The notes under the pieces are model-generated. The model did not search any database. It was not told the origin of the DNA and saw only the letters and a program-made list of their open reading frames with translations. The translations under genes and the position numbers were made by a program. Of a stretch of 64,000 nucleotides of DNA, positions 1-10,656 are shown piece after piece (position 1 is the first letter of the stretch; every line of letters begins with the position of its first letter). This DNA comes from Flaccisagitta enflata (lineage: Eukaryota; Chaetognatha; Sagittoidea; Aphragmophora). The DNA is taken from NCBI GenBank assembly GCA_965153355.1, contig OZ231127.1, positions 47,058,001 to 47,122,000 on the forward strand. Direction: 5' to 3'.

Positions 1-1027
1 ATCTCATTTATTTTCCAACTGCTCTTTCTCGCCATTTCCTTTGTGAACAGATCAAGCTAGAATAGTACATGCGACAAAAAATATTTTCCTTCAGTTTGAG
101 TGTACACGTATTTAGCAGGGGGGAAGGCAGCGACTGATGTCTAATTTATGTCGGGCTCTTTTTTTGGGGAATGACCGAGCAAATGCTAGCTTCTGAAAAG
201 TCAGAAAAAGTTACTGTCCATAAAATTTGCAATTTATATCCTGTCTTTGATTATCAGCACTTCAGAAAGCAATTCAGCAGCGAGTGTTATGTTAAGTAGA
301 AATTCTTTGCATCGCTTTATCATGGATATCAAGAACAATAAGATGTTTCCTTATTTTCTGCAGTAAAGATAGCCGAAAGAATCTAGTTTCCCTATAGTGT
401 GATATCATCGAAAGTGATTTCAGCTATCTCACTCGGCGTACAAGAACTTATTTGACAGCGGAATCAGTATAAAAATCAATTCTTACAACATGTTCACGTT
501 TAGGAGTCTGCCGGCCCCCACTATTTACCACGCGGATAAAAAAAAACGCACTTTTCAATGGCTAATATTGCTAATGAATCATAAGATAAGTGGTTAAAAT
601 CTTAGACCATTTTAAACCCCTTCAAAAGTACTTTCATTTGGCGCCAATCTGGCATTTTCATCATTTTTCGTTTAGAAATGGCATTAGTTTTAGTGAAAAC
701 ATTGCCCAATTCAGTTTAGCAATCCCTATATAAAATTGCATTTTAGCAAATCAGTGCTTCTCTTTGCAGAGCTCTAGCTTCTAAACCGTTTGAGATACAC
801 ACCTGGGATTTGTCTAGATTGAAAGATTTTTTGAAAATATTTAAAAATGACTTACATGAAAATAGTTAGAATTATTTTATATATCTGTATTATTGATTAA
901 TAAGAAGTTAGTAGGTGCGTCTTTTTTTTTTCTTTTTTTTTATCCAAGTGGTACAGATAACATTGGTCTACTTATTCCTAAACTTATCAGCCGGAATATA
1001 CAGAAGGAAAGTACTGTTACTGAGACA
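1..1027. other. AT-rich intergenic region, no gene recognised
   Basis: This stretch lies downstream of the SnoaL-like gene, which is on the minus strand. No reading frame with recognisable similarity is seen. A segment at about 430-520 (a TTCTTACAACATGTTC stretch followed by TGCCGGCCCCC) resembles a segment at about 58830-58910, so part of it is a dispersed repeat. The remainder is AT-rich unique sequence as far as can be judged by eye. Confidence 0.6.
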
Positions 1028-1176
1028 TCAGAAAATCCTATTGGTTTCAGGCTTGAGTTTTGGGTTGAGATATCCCGTGTCCCAATCGAAGATCTGCTCG
1101 CAGTCTGAGATGGGCTGAGGATTAGTCACTGGATGCGGAGGATAGACTCCGATTTGAGCGTAAAGTGACCAGGCAT
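1028..1176 (-). CDS. Exon 5 of the SnoaL-like gene (C-terminus)
   Basis: The acceptor is TTTCCTTCAG. The first codon is completed across the intron to give D, so the junction reads NLPDAWSLYAQIG, matching the W-x-x-D-x-L-x-LxxQLG end of SnoaL-like domains. The stop TGA is at 1030-1028. The C-terminal tail after the motif is about 35 residues and rich in Pro, Asn and Asp. Confidence 0.78.
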
Positions 1177-4100
1177 CTGAAGGAAATGATACAGAGTCAA
1201 GTCCAAGTGAAGGCCAATAAGTGCGCCTCGCTTGATTAAGAATTTGTGAATGAACGTTTATGATGAATGAATGAATGAATGAATGAATGAATGAATGAAT
1301 AAATGAATGAATGAGAATGAATGTAGTAAGGCAGGAAAGGCGATAGGAATGAAGAAATGCGTCAGAATGAGCAGTTTTGCGCATTTGAAATGTTTGCTTG
1401 ACCGACCGACCAACCAACCGAACAACCAACCAACCAACCAACCGACCGACCGACGGACATGACCTCTTATAGAAGTGCGAGGACGCACTTAAAAATCTAG
1501 AGATTACAAACAATGACCACGGAATTTTAAGCGTGGCAGTCATTAAACAAATAGAGCCTTGAGGAGCGTCTAGACTCTATATGTGCCCACATACGTTTAA
1601 GAATATAAGTGTTTTGTGTTCAGTATATATGCTTTATAGTTATTTGTAGAAATTCTGCGCAAATTCTATGTACTTTTAAACTTTCCACGGCTTTCATTAC
1701 CTGGTAAATTCCATTCCGCAGTATACTTCCATTGTCCGTCGATGTTCTTGATGAAACAATTGGGAATTCCGGACCAACGCAGTCTTTTGCCAGTAGGTGG
1801 ACCAAATATCGGATGCCAACCCAAGTGGGTCGCCGTGTGAATCACCGGCATCGTAGTTTTATATCCGTCAATGTCGTTGCCTGACAAATTCGTGGATTAT
1901 AGACAAAAGCAATACCAGCAACGGCGGCTATCGCCTTAAGGAAAAAATGTCGTAAGCATTGGCTACTTTTCATGTTTTTTTCTTCAGTCACTGCAATTTT
2001 TTTTTATTTCTTAGATCAAATCAAAAACAATTGAATGTATTGATTGCACTGAAAATCAGAGATGAATATGACTGAGCAAAATGAGCTAAATGAGCCAAAA
2101 TACTCAAAAGCCAACTATGCTCACTGACAAGCTTTCTTGTATTTGCATGATCAGACATGTATCAAAACATTGATTTATTTATCGCTTTTTAAATTTGAAA
2201 AAAACTGAGCTAAATGAGCTAAATGAGCTAGAATATTCAAAGACACCCTCACAGATAAGCAGCTATGTTCTTAAACATGTTTTCTAGTATGTCCATGCTT
2301 AAACAAACATAAGTACAGTTGAACCCCGCTCTAACGGACCCGCTTTTAACGGAATTCCGCCTATAACAGATACTATTTCTTGGTCTCTTAAACCAGTTTT
2401 CTTTTATTTCCTACATTGGCTAGAATAAAATTCCACCTATAACAGATAAAATCTTTTGGTCCCTTGAAATCCGTTAGAGCGGGATTTAACTGTACACGTT
2501 TTTGATCCTACATAAAATCATCAAAAAATCATCAAAATTCAATTCGAATATTTTGTAAAAAAATCTTTAAAAATCATAACTTGAAAAATATTTGTCATAG
2601 AGCATTTTGCTTTGCGCCAAATTAAAGATAATTATTAAATTTATTAAATCTATTAATCCTGTTGGAGGGTGCAATTGGTTGATCGAGAGTAAAACTTTCT
2701 AATAATAAAATGAAAAGTTTGAGAACCATAGTTCTCTTGAATATGTCAAAAAGTTGAAGACTTTTTTCCCGATTAATGCCACTGATGAAATCCCGTAACC
2801 ATTTGATTATAACATTTACTAATTCTAGAATTTATGGCTAAAATTGAATTGGAGAGACCTCCACATTAATATGTCTGATAACTGGATTTCGATGGACATA
2901 TAAGATTTTACACAAAATGTTCTTAATAGGACAAGGTCAATACTTTCTAGGCAACTGTCACGGTGTTACAAATAATGTTAACAGTTAATTTGCATCATCA
3001 TTTGGTAATGGTGGAATGAACTTTTCATGTTTATGACACGACCCACCAACCTTCGCAATAAGTATCGACTATATGTAGCTTCAGATCCGGGAAGGCCTTT
3101 AGAGTCTGCATGACTAGCTTGCGTAGTATTGGCATTCCTTCCAAATATTCGCCAAAATTGGTGACGCTTTGCCAATTACTGGTCATGTATTTGTCCAGTT
3201 TGGAGTATACCCACTCCTCTTAAGGAATGTAAAGAAACGAAAATGAGGGCAAGGAAGCTTGAAGTATTTATACTACCTTGAGCTCTTTCAAATTTAATAT
3301 CACAGTAGTCAGTACCGAAAATGAGATACGGATAACTGTTGACATGATGACTCACCGGAGCGATTCATGTTCCAAATTTCATCGGTGCTGTCAATGACAA
3401 ACTTGGCGCAGTCAAATGTCCTCGGTCCATATCTGTCGGGTCAAGATTAAGGCACGTTTCGCGGTTTCCCAGGCGGAGCATGAATTAAATAAGCCATTTT
3501 CAAAATCAAATAAATTCAACATATCTATACATCATTGTGAAGGTTAAACATTCTTAAACATGAATTCACAATTGGAATCTTTTTAGCCGGGTCAAATCTT
3601 TATGTAAATCAGGTTATAATGACATAATTTGAAATTTTCTTTTTTTTCAAAATTTAACCATTTGATAAAGAAAGATCGACCAGTAAAGGTCTATATTGGT
3701 GCAAATACGCAGGAGTAGATGTGTTTAACTGCATTGATCATTGGACAGGACTGCAGACCTGTACATTCTGCTTTTCTTCCGAGCAGCAGGATTTGCCCGC
3801 TCAAACTTTCCCACTTATCTATATCCATACCCTTTTCTATGACCACTACTGTTTCCAGAATTAAAAGACTTAAGCCATTCTTTTTCATCACCTTTCAGTG
3901 TAATTGTAAAAAATGATATCATATGAACTTTTTTCTTCATCCAATCTGTCTATCTTTTCATCTGTCTGTTTGCCCAACTGTGCCAAACTATCTCCCTGTC
4001 TTTCACTTTTTTCTTTTCTCATTGTTTTTAGTTGCGGACACGCAACTCTATAAGAGGCTTTGTCCATCTGTTGGTTTGTCGGTTGGTTGGTCGGTCCATG

Positions 4101-4806
4101 GACACGAGTCAAAAAGTGAGGAAATGAGCGTTTTAGAACATTTTCAGTTGCGGACAGTTGCATTTCCGCTCCTGCCCACCCGTCCGCAACTGATGGCCAT
4201 GTATCCGGCCTTGTTTTTTTTTCTCTTTTATTTTTTTCTTCTTCTTTGCTTTTTCTTCTTGGCTCTTTCTCCCTGTTTTCTTCTTTCTCTTTTTCTTTAT
4301 CTTTTTCCTCTTTTTTTTTCTTCTTCTTCTTTTTCTTTTTCTTTTTCTTTTTCTTTTTCTTTTTCTTTTTCTTTTTCTTCTTCTTCTTCTTCATCTTTTT
4401 CTTCTTTTAAAAATTTCCAAGATACCTCCTGATCTTCCGAGTAGCGGCGCTACTCGCTACTGCAGAATGTACAGGTCTGGACAGGAGTAGTTTTCAAGGA
4501 AATTGAATGAAAAGACCTAGAGAGTCCAAAATTTCAATGATTTGCATATAGACTAAACAGTCATGAACACAGCAACTTTAAAGACTGGATAAATAAATTT
4601 TGAATCTAATATGTATCTATCTTAAGACCCTTACATAAATCTAACTTTATTGAAATATATATATATATCCATATGTATTGAGGGTTGCCCGCATTGGCGT
4701 GCAAACTACCAGGTGTAAAGATTGTGATTGGGATTGTTCAATTACGTATGTCTGTCTATCAAAAAAGTCGCTGAAGTCCATTCAAAAACTGATATCCTTC
4801 TTTCAT

Positions 4807-4873
<67 letters not shown>

Positions 4874-5097
4874 GTCTTTCTTTTACTCTAGCTTTTTAAG
4901 TGACAAACTTGGCTAGATGTCGTCTATCGAATGGTGAAATATGATTTTTAAAACCACATGGATTGCAATTCTCTGAATTCTCGGAATCACCTGTTTAAAA
5001 CTTGGTTTTTGTAGATGCATGAGTTGTTGTAGGCGGCATCAGAAAAACCCACGAAAAAAGCGATGAGTAAAACGGCCCAACTCGGCGTGATATCCAT
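1028..5097 (-). CDS. Secreted SnoaL-like (NTF2-fold) protein, five-exon gene
   Basis: I assemble this gene from five minus-strand exons: 5097-4991, 3432-3356, 3218-3051, 1880-1701 and 1176-1028. They total 681 nt, giving 226 residues. Every junction has GT and AG and the phases agree (2, 1, 1, 1). The ATG at 5097 is chosen because it opens a signal peptide (MDITPS, then a hydrophobic run WAVLLIAFFVGF, then SDAA). Upstream residues in that frame are polar. The mature protein has YLEGMPILRKLVM, a FPDLKLHIVDTYCEG strand, ATHLGWHPIFGPPTGKRL and WSGIPNCFI, and EWNLPDAWSLYAQIG. This is the order seen in SnoaL-like ester-cyclase-type domains (AFPDL, GTH-G-x-GxPPTG, W-x-x-D-x-LGLLxQLG). The family has a cone-shaped alpha+beta pocket; the substrate here is unknown. 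The fold assignment is by motif pattern and secretion is inferred. The introns hold a TA-flanked MITE, a family S element and AATG repeats. Confidence 0.82.
1210..1490 (-). mobile_element. Family S-type short interspersed element with AATG array
   Basis: The element lies in intron 4 of the SnoaL-like gene. One end is AAGGCCAATAAGTGCGCC and the other carries the hairpin AAGTGCGAGGACGCACTT followed by AAAAATC. Between them are an (AATG)n array (about 1262-1317) and GGTCGGTTGG-type tetranucleotides. This subfamily has an AGTGCG hairpin where others have AGTCGCG. Confidence 0.6.
1701..1880 (-). CDS. Exon 4 of the SnoaL-like gene
   Basis: The acceptor is TTTGTCAG and the donor is CCAG|GTAATG. It encodes the conserved core: HTATHLGWHPIFGPPTGKRL, then WSGIP and the EWNLP motif. 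A short open reading frame runs a few codons past the donor, which explains why this exon alone looks like a small gene. Confidence 0.82.
1980..2800. repeat. Dispersed repeat, left copy (pairs with 7330-8030)
   Basis: Segments such as GAGCTAAATGAGCTAGAATA, TTTGCATGATCAGACAT, TGTCATAGAGCATTTTGCTT and GAATATGTCAAAAAGT occur in the same order here and at about 7330-8030. This is a diverged direct duplicate or two copies of one old element. A pogo-like MITE (2316-2492) interrupts this copy. Confidence 0.6.
2316..2492. mobile_element. TA-flanked MITE, pogo/Tigger-like termini
   Basis: Terminal inverted repeats start CAGTTGAACCCCGCTCTAAC and end in the complement (GTTAGAGCGGGATTTAACTG). TA lies on both outer sides (2314-2315 and 2493-2494). 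There is no coding capacity. Termini of this type are typical of pogo/Tigger members of the Tc1/mariner superfamily. Confidence 0.8.
3051..3218 (-). CDS. Exon 3 of the SnoaL-like gene
   Basis: The acceptor follows a pyrimidine tract (TTTCTTTACATTCCTTAAG) and the donor is GCGAAG|GTTGGT. It encodes EWVYSKLDKYM to DTYCEG, including the FPDLKLHIVD strand that is typical of the domain. Confidence 0.8.
3356..3432 (-). CDS. Exon 2 of the SnoaL-like gene
   Basis: The acceptor is CCCGACAG and the donor is CCG|GTGAGTC, a strong consensus donor. The 77-nt exon encodes RYGPRTFDCAKFVID and following residues. Entry phase 2 and exit phase 1 fit both neighbours. Confidence 0.8.
4030..4210 (+). mobile_element. 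Family S element with 8-bp direct flanks
   Basis: The element begins with the hairpin AGTTGCGGACACGCAACT and then CTCTATAAGAGG. It runs through GTCGGTTGG repeats and ends CCCACCCGTCCGCAACTG...GTATCCGGCC. TTGTTTTT flanks it on both sides (4022-4029 and 4211-4218), although the right flank runs into a T tract. Confidence 0.7.
4215..4490. repeat. Pyrimidine (TTC/TTTTTC) tract followed by a small hairpin unit
   Basis: A long TTC/TTTTTC tract abuts the family S element above. It is followed by CCGAGTAGCGGCGCTACTCG, a self-complementary stretch, and CTGCAGAATGTACAGGTCTG. The same order (S end, CTT tract, hairpin) recurs at 59830-60120, and in reverse orientation near 11190-11620. Confidence 0.6.
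4799..4875 (+). repeat. (TTTC)n microsatellite
   Basis: About 18 near-perfect copies of a TTTC tetranucleotide. The open frames across it are artefacts of the repeat. Confidence 0.95.
4991..5097 (-). CDS. Exon 1 of the SnoaL-like gene (signal peptide)
   Basis: The exon runs from the ATG at 5097-5095 to the donor AAACAG|GTGATT. It ends in phase 2. It encodes the hydrophobic leader and the first residues of the mature chain, including a likely glycosylation sequon (NNS). The context CAGAATGG is a good start context. Confidence 0.75.
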
Positions 5098-5595
5098 TCT
5101 GAACACGTAAACGTTGAAAGTATGAGCTAAGCTGAGAGAGAAAACGGGATTTCTTTCTGTTTTTGACTGACGTAAACGGAGATATCTCTCTCTCATGTGT
5201 TAATGACGTAGCGAGATGTTGTAAGAATGTCATGGATTTGCGAAGCACGTATACTACAAATACGGCCCTGTTGTACGTATATAAATACGGCCCTGTTGTA
5301 AAACATCACTTGTTACAAAACTGCGTGAACTCGGGATGCGGTGCAGCGCAGCTGCCGGGTTCCCACGGTTCGAACTAAGGTCACGGTGAAGTGTTCAAGT
5401 GAGGAAAAGATAACGATTGATAATTTGATAGTGGTTCATCTTGAAACGAAGTAAAGCTAGCTTTTGATCTGTACCTTATCAACAAAAGTTGATCTGTGCT
5501 GCATCAAATGATGTGATATTGCCTCAAACCTCGTTGTTGATTGTGATGGCAGGACGTGACATAGGCATTTGTTTTGCTAATCTAATCTTTTGATA

Positions 5596-6183
5596 CAGGG
5601 TCTTCAATCTCGACTGGGAAAAAGTGTTAAGCTTTTGCTCTCAGCTGCTTCTTCTCACTAGTCTAGAATTTGTTTTCTTTTATAGTACTATGTTTGACGT
5701 TTTTGTGTCAAAATTTCATTGGTCTGTGTCAAATATTTTGTCCACAACATCAATTTGAAGTAAAACAAGTATTTGTGGCTGAAGCTCGATTTATCCTTTT
5801 TTCATCAAAACGTTTTTCCCTCATTTTTGATCAGTTTGAGCTACAAATACTAAAATAGTCTCAAATTAAAGATGTTTTTTAAAATTCGTAAAGATATCTT
5901 CAACTGAGACAAATCTGATATTTGCTGCTCAATCCAGTGAGAAATAAGAGCAAATCAAAAAAACAGTTTTGATGAACTATGCCTAAATTGAGCTATATCT
6001 GAAAATGCTTGTTTTTCTTTAAATTGATGTTGTGGTCAGAGTGTTTAACATAGATTAATGAAATTTTGACACAAAAAACGTCAAACATAGTACTATAAAA
6101 AAAAAACAAATTCCAGACTAGTCAGAAGAAGCAGCTGAGAGCAAAAGCTTAACATTTTTTCCCAGTCGAGATTGAAGACCCTG
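5596..6183. mobile_element. Long-armed TA-flanked foldback MITE
   Basis: The left end CAGGGTCTTCAATCTCGACT is matched by its complement ending at 6183. The match continues through GTTAAGCTTTTGCTCTCAGC and a TAGTACTATGTTTGACGTTT stretch, giving arms of roughly 190 bp. TA lies outside both ends (5594-5595, 6184-6185). No transposase is present. Confidence 0.8.
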
Positions 6184-6239
6184 TAGCTAATCATTTTCCC
6201 TGCAACTGTAGAAATTTTGACATTACGCTGGTGATAACA

Positions 6240-7166
6240 GATAGGATGAATTTTAGTCTATAAGTGGCTTTTTTCGTCTGTACGTCCATTGGTTTGCTGT
6301 CCATCCATCCATTAGTCCGTTCATTCGTCAGTACGTCCATTGGTCTATCTGTCCATCCATTGGTCCGTCCGTCCGTCCGTTGGTTTTGATTCAACCCACT
6401 GATATTGAACAGAATGCTGTAAACAACAACTGGTTGTTGAAATCACAGCCGGCTGCATCATTACAAAGTTGGTAAAAATCCAACTTTCACCAAATAGAAT
6501 GAGACCTGCAAATTCATAATCCTGATGAAATTTTGAGAAGTTTGATATGTCACAACATATACTTCTATATGAAAATAAAGAACTTTTATCAATGTTTAAT
6601 TCAATTAAAACGTAATGTTAAGAAAAATATTTCTTACAAAAAGTGTTAAGTGTGACATATCAAACTTTCAAAATTTCATCAGGATTATGAATCTGCAGGT
6701 CTCATTCTATTTGATGAAAGTTAGATTTTTGCCAACTTTGTAACTTAACAGCCGGCTGTAATTTTAACAAGGCCGGATACACGGCAATCCAGTCGCGGAC
6801 GGTTGGGCAGGAGCAGTAATGCAAAAAGCCGCTCGGAATTCAAAAATGTGACGGACGGACGGTCCGACCTACCAACCGATCATTTGCGTATCATTGTATA
6901 CTGTGTCTTATTACTGCTTTGGACCCATGGCTTATTTGTAATCCTTCCGATAAGTTTTATTGTAAATCGTCATTTCCCCCACACATGTTCGGAGAATATA
7001 TTCATTTTCATTTTTTTTTCACCTACCGACCGACACGGCAAGGTGTAGAGTCGCGTGTCCGCGACTAACAACCAGTTGTTGTTTACAGCATTCTGTTCAA
7101 CATCAGTGGGTTGGATCAAAACCAGCGGAGTGATATATATACCTATTGTGTTTTGCCCGCTGACTG
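6240..7166. mobile_element. Interrupted copy of the CAGTCAGCGG foldback element
   Basis: From 6379 the sequence matches the intact element at 33153-33679: CCCACTGATATTGAACAGAA, AGCCGGCTG, and the right end AGTGATATATATACCTATTG to CGCTGACTG. The left terminus is replaced by a family S fragment with GTCCGTCCGTCC runs (6240-6378). A complete family S element sits inside the right arm (6771-7066). Confidence 0.8.
6771..7066 (-). mobile_element. Family S element with empty-site proof of a 5-bp duplication
   Basis: The element runs from GGCCGGATACACGGCAATCC to the hairpin AGTCGCGTGTCCGCGACT. AACAA occurs on both sides (6766-6770 and 7067-7071). The intact host element at 33570-33590 reads AATTTCAACAACCAGTTG with a single AACAA, so the boundaries and the duplication are seen directly. 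Confidence 0.88.
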
Positions 7167-7329
7167 TAATGGTCAAATAAAAAAGTGTTAAAACACACGT
7201 CGTGTGTGTAGAAGGGGGAGGGGGTGGGGGGGGGGGTGCGCCCATCTCATCCGACTGCGACGATATGGTCTCATGACTATCCCTTTCACAGAAATCTAGA
7301 TTGGATCAAGTACCGGTAATGCCGTAAAG

Positions 7330-8030
7330 CCGTGAGGAAAAAGCATTGGCCAGTTTTCACTAAGCCTTTGTTTTAAGTCACTGCAACAATTTTTGATTAA
7401 ATGAGAAATTTTACGATTGTAAATGAATAAAGTTATCAAATAGCAAGTATGCTTATGTGAGTTATGTGTAAGTATGCTTATGTGCATGTTTTTTTGTTTT
7501 GTTTTGTTTTTGTTTTTTTGTATTTGCATGGTCAGATATACATTATGTTTCCAATTGATCGCATTAAAATTCAGAAAGTAATGAGACAGAGCTAAATGAG
7601 CTAGAATACTCAAAAGCACCCTAACAAATATGTATAAATATACATCTATGTGTTTTTTTTATTGATTGTACTAAAAATCAGATCATAGGTTAAGCTAAAT
7701 TAGCTAAATGAACTAACTGTGCTAAAATGCTCGAAAACATCCTTTCAGATTATATTTTCTTGCATTTGCATAAACTCCTTTATTGGTCCTACTTAAAATT
7801 AAAAAAAAAAAAAATTTTCAGTAAAAAGATTCAAAAACCATAACTCAAGAATCCTTGTCATAGAGCATTCTGCTTGGCGCTAAATGAAAGAAAATTATCA
7901 AATACACTCACTTTATCAATTCCGATTGAGGGCTCATTCGTTCAATTGAGATCTAAACTTTCTCCATAAAAAGTATTTTTCTAGAATATGTCAAAAAGTC
8001 GAAGACTGGCCGACTTTTTTCCCCGATAAG
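7330..8030. repeat. Dispersed repeat, right copy (pairs with 1980-2800)
   Basis: Shares GAGCTAAATGAGCTAGAATA, TCATAGAGCATTCTGCTTGG and GAATATGTCAAAAAGTCGAA with the copy at 1980-2800, in the same order and with many substitutions. No gene is seen in it. Confidence 0.6.
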
Positions 8031-8035
8031 TATCC

Positions 8036-9628
8036 ACCCCCCTCTGGATAGCCCCCCAAAGAAAAACCAAAAAACCCATTCTGGGGACCCCAAGAACTAT
8101 CATCTAGGATGTCTTGGCTACACAAAACAACATCAGACTAAATCATTTGAAGGCAAAATTTGGGAAAAAGTCACTTTTTATGCAAAAATCAAACATTTTT
8201 TGCCATATTTGGCACTTTCATGGTTCATACAGCTTTCAAAACTTTAGAAAAAATCTAAAAAGTGTAAGATTAGCTAATGTGTAACTAGTTTTACCTTTTC
8301 AAGCTAGTTTGGATGGATATTTCAAAGATTAGAGCAAAAAAAATCACTTAAAACCAGAAAATCGAGTTTTTATCTGCATTCTTTTGCCTAAAATCATTCC
8401 AGCTACATCAATAAGCCTGTAAACTATAAAAAGTGTGTGGGAACAGTTGAAACTCATATGGCCTTACCATTTTAAGTTAGTTAGAAGAAATATTTAACTT
8501 TCAAAAACTAAAAAAAATGACTTAAAAACAGTAAATTTAAGCTTTTTTTAGTATTTTTAAACTTAAATGATATCAATACTTCAAAACTGTTTCATGCAAG
8601 TAAAATATATATATTACATACAGTAAAGTACATAAACATACATTTCACTATTACATATATTCTTATATATATGTCACTATTGTGTATTTTTAAATATATT
8701 TGAAATCAGATTAAATCTTCAAAATACTAAAATATCTTATTTCATCGGGTTTTTTTTTAATTTTTAAATTTTTCAGTGATATCTCTTTTAAACACTTTAC
8801 CCTCCTGAAGAGCAAAAAAAATTCTTGTTTTTACTTTTGGGGCCATGCAGAGAGGGGTGTAGGGATAACCGACATAGTAGCATACCTAGGTGCGCACAGG
8901 CAATAAAACGCCTCTGCTTTGTTGTAAGCTGAAAGCACCAATGAATTTTGATATCGTACTATACTCTAAGAGAGAATGTGTAATTTACAACATCAGTGTT
9001 TTGCCCAAGATCAACTAAGACGCCTGATTTTCACAGATTTTTTTTTTCACTTATAAAGTAACAAAGGTTTTCAATTCAAAATTTGAGAAGCATTCAAACG
9101 AAAAATTTCATCAATACAAAAATATATTCTATCAAATTTTATGAAAAATATGAATAAATGAAGGATTTTTTTTTCTTCAAACTAACTTAAAATGGTAAAA
9201 CCATATGTATTTCAACTGTTCCCACACACTTTTTATAGTTTACAGGCTTATTGATGTAGCTTGAATGATTTCAGGCAAAAGAATGCTGAAAAAAGCTCGA
9301 TTTTTTAGTTTGAAGTGATTTTTTTTGCTCTAATCTTTGAAATATCTATCCAAACTAGCTTGAAAAGGTAAAACCAGTTACACATTAGCTATTCTTACAC
9401 TTTTTAGATATTTTCTATAGTTTTGGAAGCTGTATGAACCGTGAAAGTGCCAAATATGGCAAAAAATGCTTGATTTTTGCATAAAAAGTGACTTTTTCCC
9501 AAATTTTGCCTTCAAATGATTTAGTCTGATGTTGTTTTGTGTAGCCAAGACATCCTAGATGATAGTTTTTGGGGTCCCCAGAATGGGTTTTTTGGTTTTT
9601 CTTTGGGGGGCTATCCAGAGGGGGGTGT
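8036..9628. mobile_element. Foldback element with ~450-bp inverted arms
   Basis: The left arm from 8036 (CCCTCTGGATAGCCCCCCAA) is matched by the complement ending at 9628 (TTGGGGGGCTATCCAGAGGG). The pairing extends to about 8485 and 9174 through CTTGGCTACACAAAACAACA and AGTGTGTGGGAACAGTTGAA. The loop is AT-rich with no reading frame. Translations of the right arm (about 9415-9741) come from the repeat and are not a gene. Confidence 0.85.
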
Positions 9629-9789
9629 ATCTGCAGTCCTAATAGCATAAAATCAGTTGACACTGTGTTCTGTATTGCTATTTGTAGCCTTTTTTTGAAA
9701 ATGATAGATGTATGGTGATTCATCTGTGTTCTACAGTGCATTAAGCCTTTGGGGCCGCTACCTTGCTGTAACCCTACAACCTAGAGACA

Positions 9790-9890
9790 GTAATTAAGCA
9801 GGGCAGCGGGTACCGCTTGAGTGACTGGTTTATTATTGCCCCTGCCAATCTGCACGTGATTTTGTTAGCCGTGTATCCGGCATTGTTTAT
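9790..9890 (+). mobile_element. Family S 3' fragment
   Basis: Contains GCCCCTGCCAATCTGCACG and GCCGTGTATCCGGCATTGTT, matching the GGCC end of family S. The hairpin end is missing or diverged. The sequence before it (GCAGGGCAGCGGGTACCGCTTGAG) resembles the tail of family F. Confidence 0.5.
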
Positions 9891-10100
9891 TTGCGTTTCT
9901 TTGTCCATACAGTTGCACAACTCGCTGTCTCAAACATTTAGACATCAAAAACAAAACTCCACGATGCATCAATTTAATTACAACAAAACAGTTTTGCTAG
10001 TAAATGAGGAGAGACAATGGCCAAAAGCATTGAAACAGGAAAATACTGATTACTGATTACTCATGAAAAAAAAAACAAATGTAAACGATTGCCAGAAGTT

Positions 10101-10656
10101 ACAGTAGATCTCGTCTAGATTTAAAATGACGGGAGCAAGTGTAATAAGAAGAGAAATAAAAAAAACCGAAAACTATTTGGAATATTGATTATTTGAAAAA
10201 CAATTTGTTTCCAATGATGGTTGGTTACCATGGAAATACATTTTTATGTATTTCCTCTAAAATATCACTATTTTGAGGGATTTTTTCAGGGGCATTGCTA
10301 TAGATCAAATTTGCTACAGCTTTCTCACAGTATATTCTGCAAGATTATTGCTAGTTCAGAATCACAGGGTTGACACACAGATATGCTCCTTAGCAACAGC
10401 CAAATGAGCGTTCTTATAGAATATATTAAGGGAGAGTTGTATCAAACTTTATTTTGAGCAATGTTCTTTCAAAAAATTTCTCAAAATGTTTATATTTCAA
10501 TGAAAATACTTGGAAATATGTTTCCATAGCTACCAGCTATTATGGGCAATAAAGCATCTTTTTATCAGTCTATACTTTAGATATCATTTCTTTAGCTTTA
10601 TTTGATTTTTTACAATCCTTGCCCCCATTATCTCAAGTCTAGACGAGATCTACAGT
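10101..10656. mobile_element. MITE-like inverted-repeat element
   Basis: The left end ACAGTAGATCTCGTCTAGAT and the right end CTAGACGAGATCTACAGT are inverted copies. The similarity continues inward (ATGACGGGAGCAAG against CTTGCCCCCATTATC). The interior is AT-rich with no gene. Confidence 0.7.

Noticed and set aside
1177-1543. N-terminal part of the long minus frame overlapping SnoaL exon 5
   Set aside because: Upstream of the acceptor at 1177 it is AATG and family S repeat. Only 1028-1176 is coding.
3888-4394. Lys/Glu-rich frame on the minus strand
   Set aside because: Read from the TTC/TTTTTC tract and an S element.
5163-5378. Plus-strand frame overlapping SnoaL exon 1 region
   Set aside because: Contains a tandem ATACGGCCCTGTTGTA duplication and no protein features.
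5340-5385. GGTTCGAAC resembling a tRNA B box
   Set aside because: No A box, acceptor stem or cloverleaf could be built around it.
6771-7066. Helitron interpretation of family S (hairpin followed by CTAA)
   Set aside because: The empty-site comparison shows a target duplication and no TC start, which Helitrons do not give. Kept only as an alternative to test.
9415-9741. Minus-strand frame of 108 residues
   Set aside because: Lies in the right arm of the foldback at 8036-9628.
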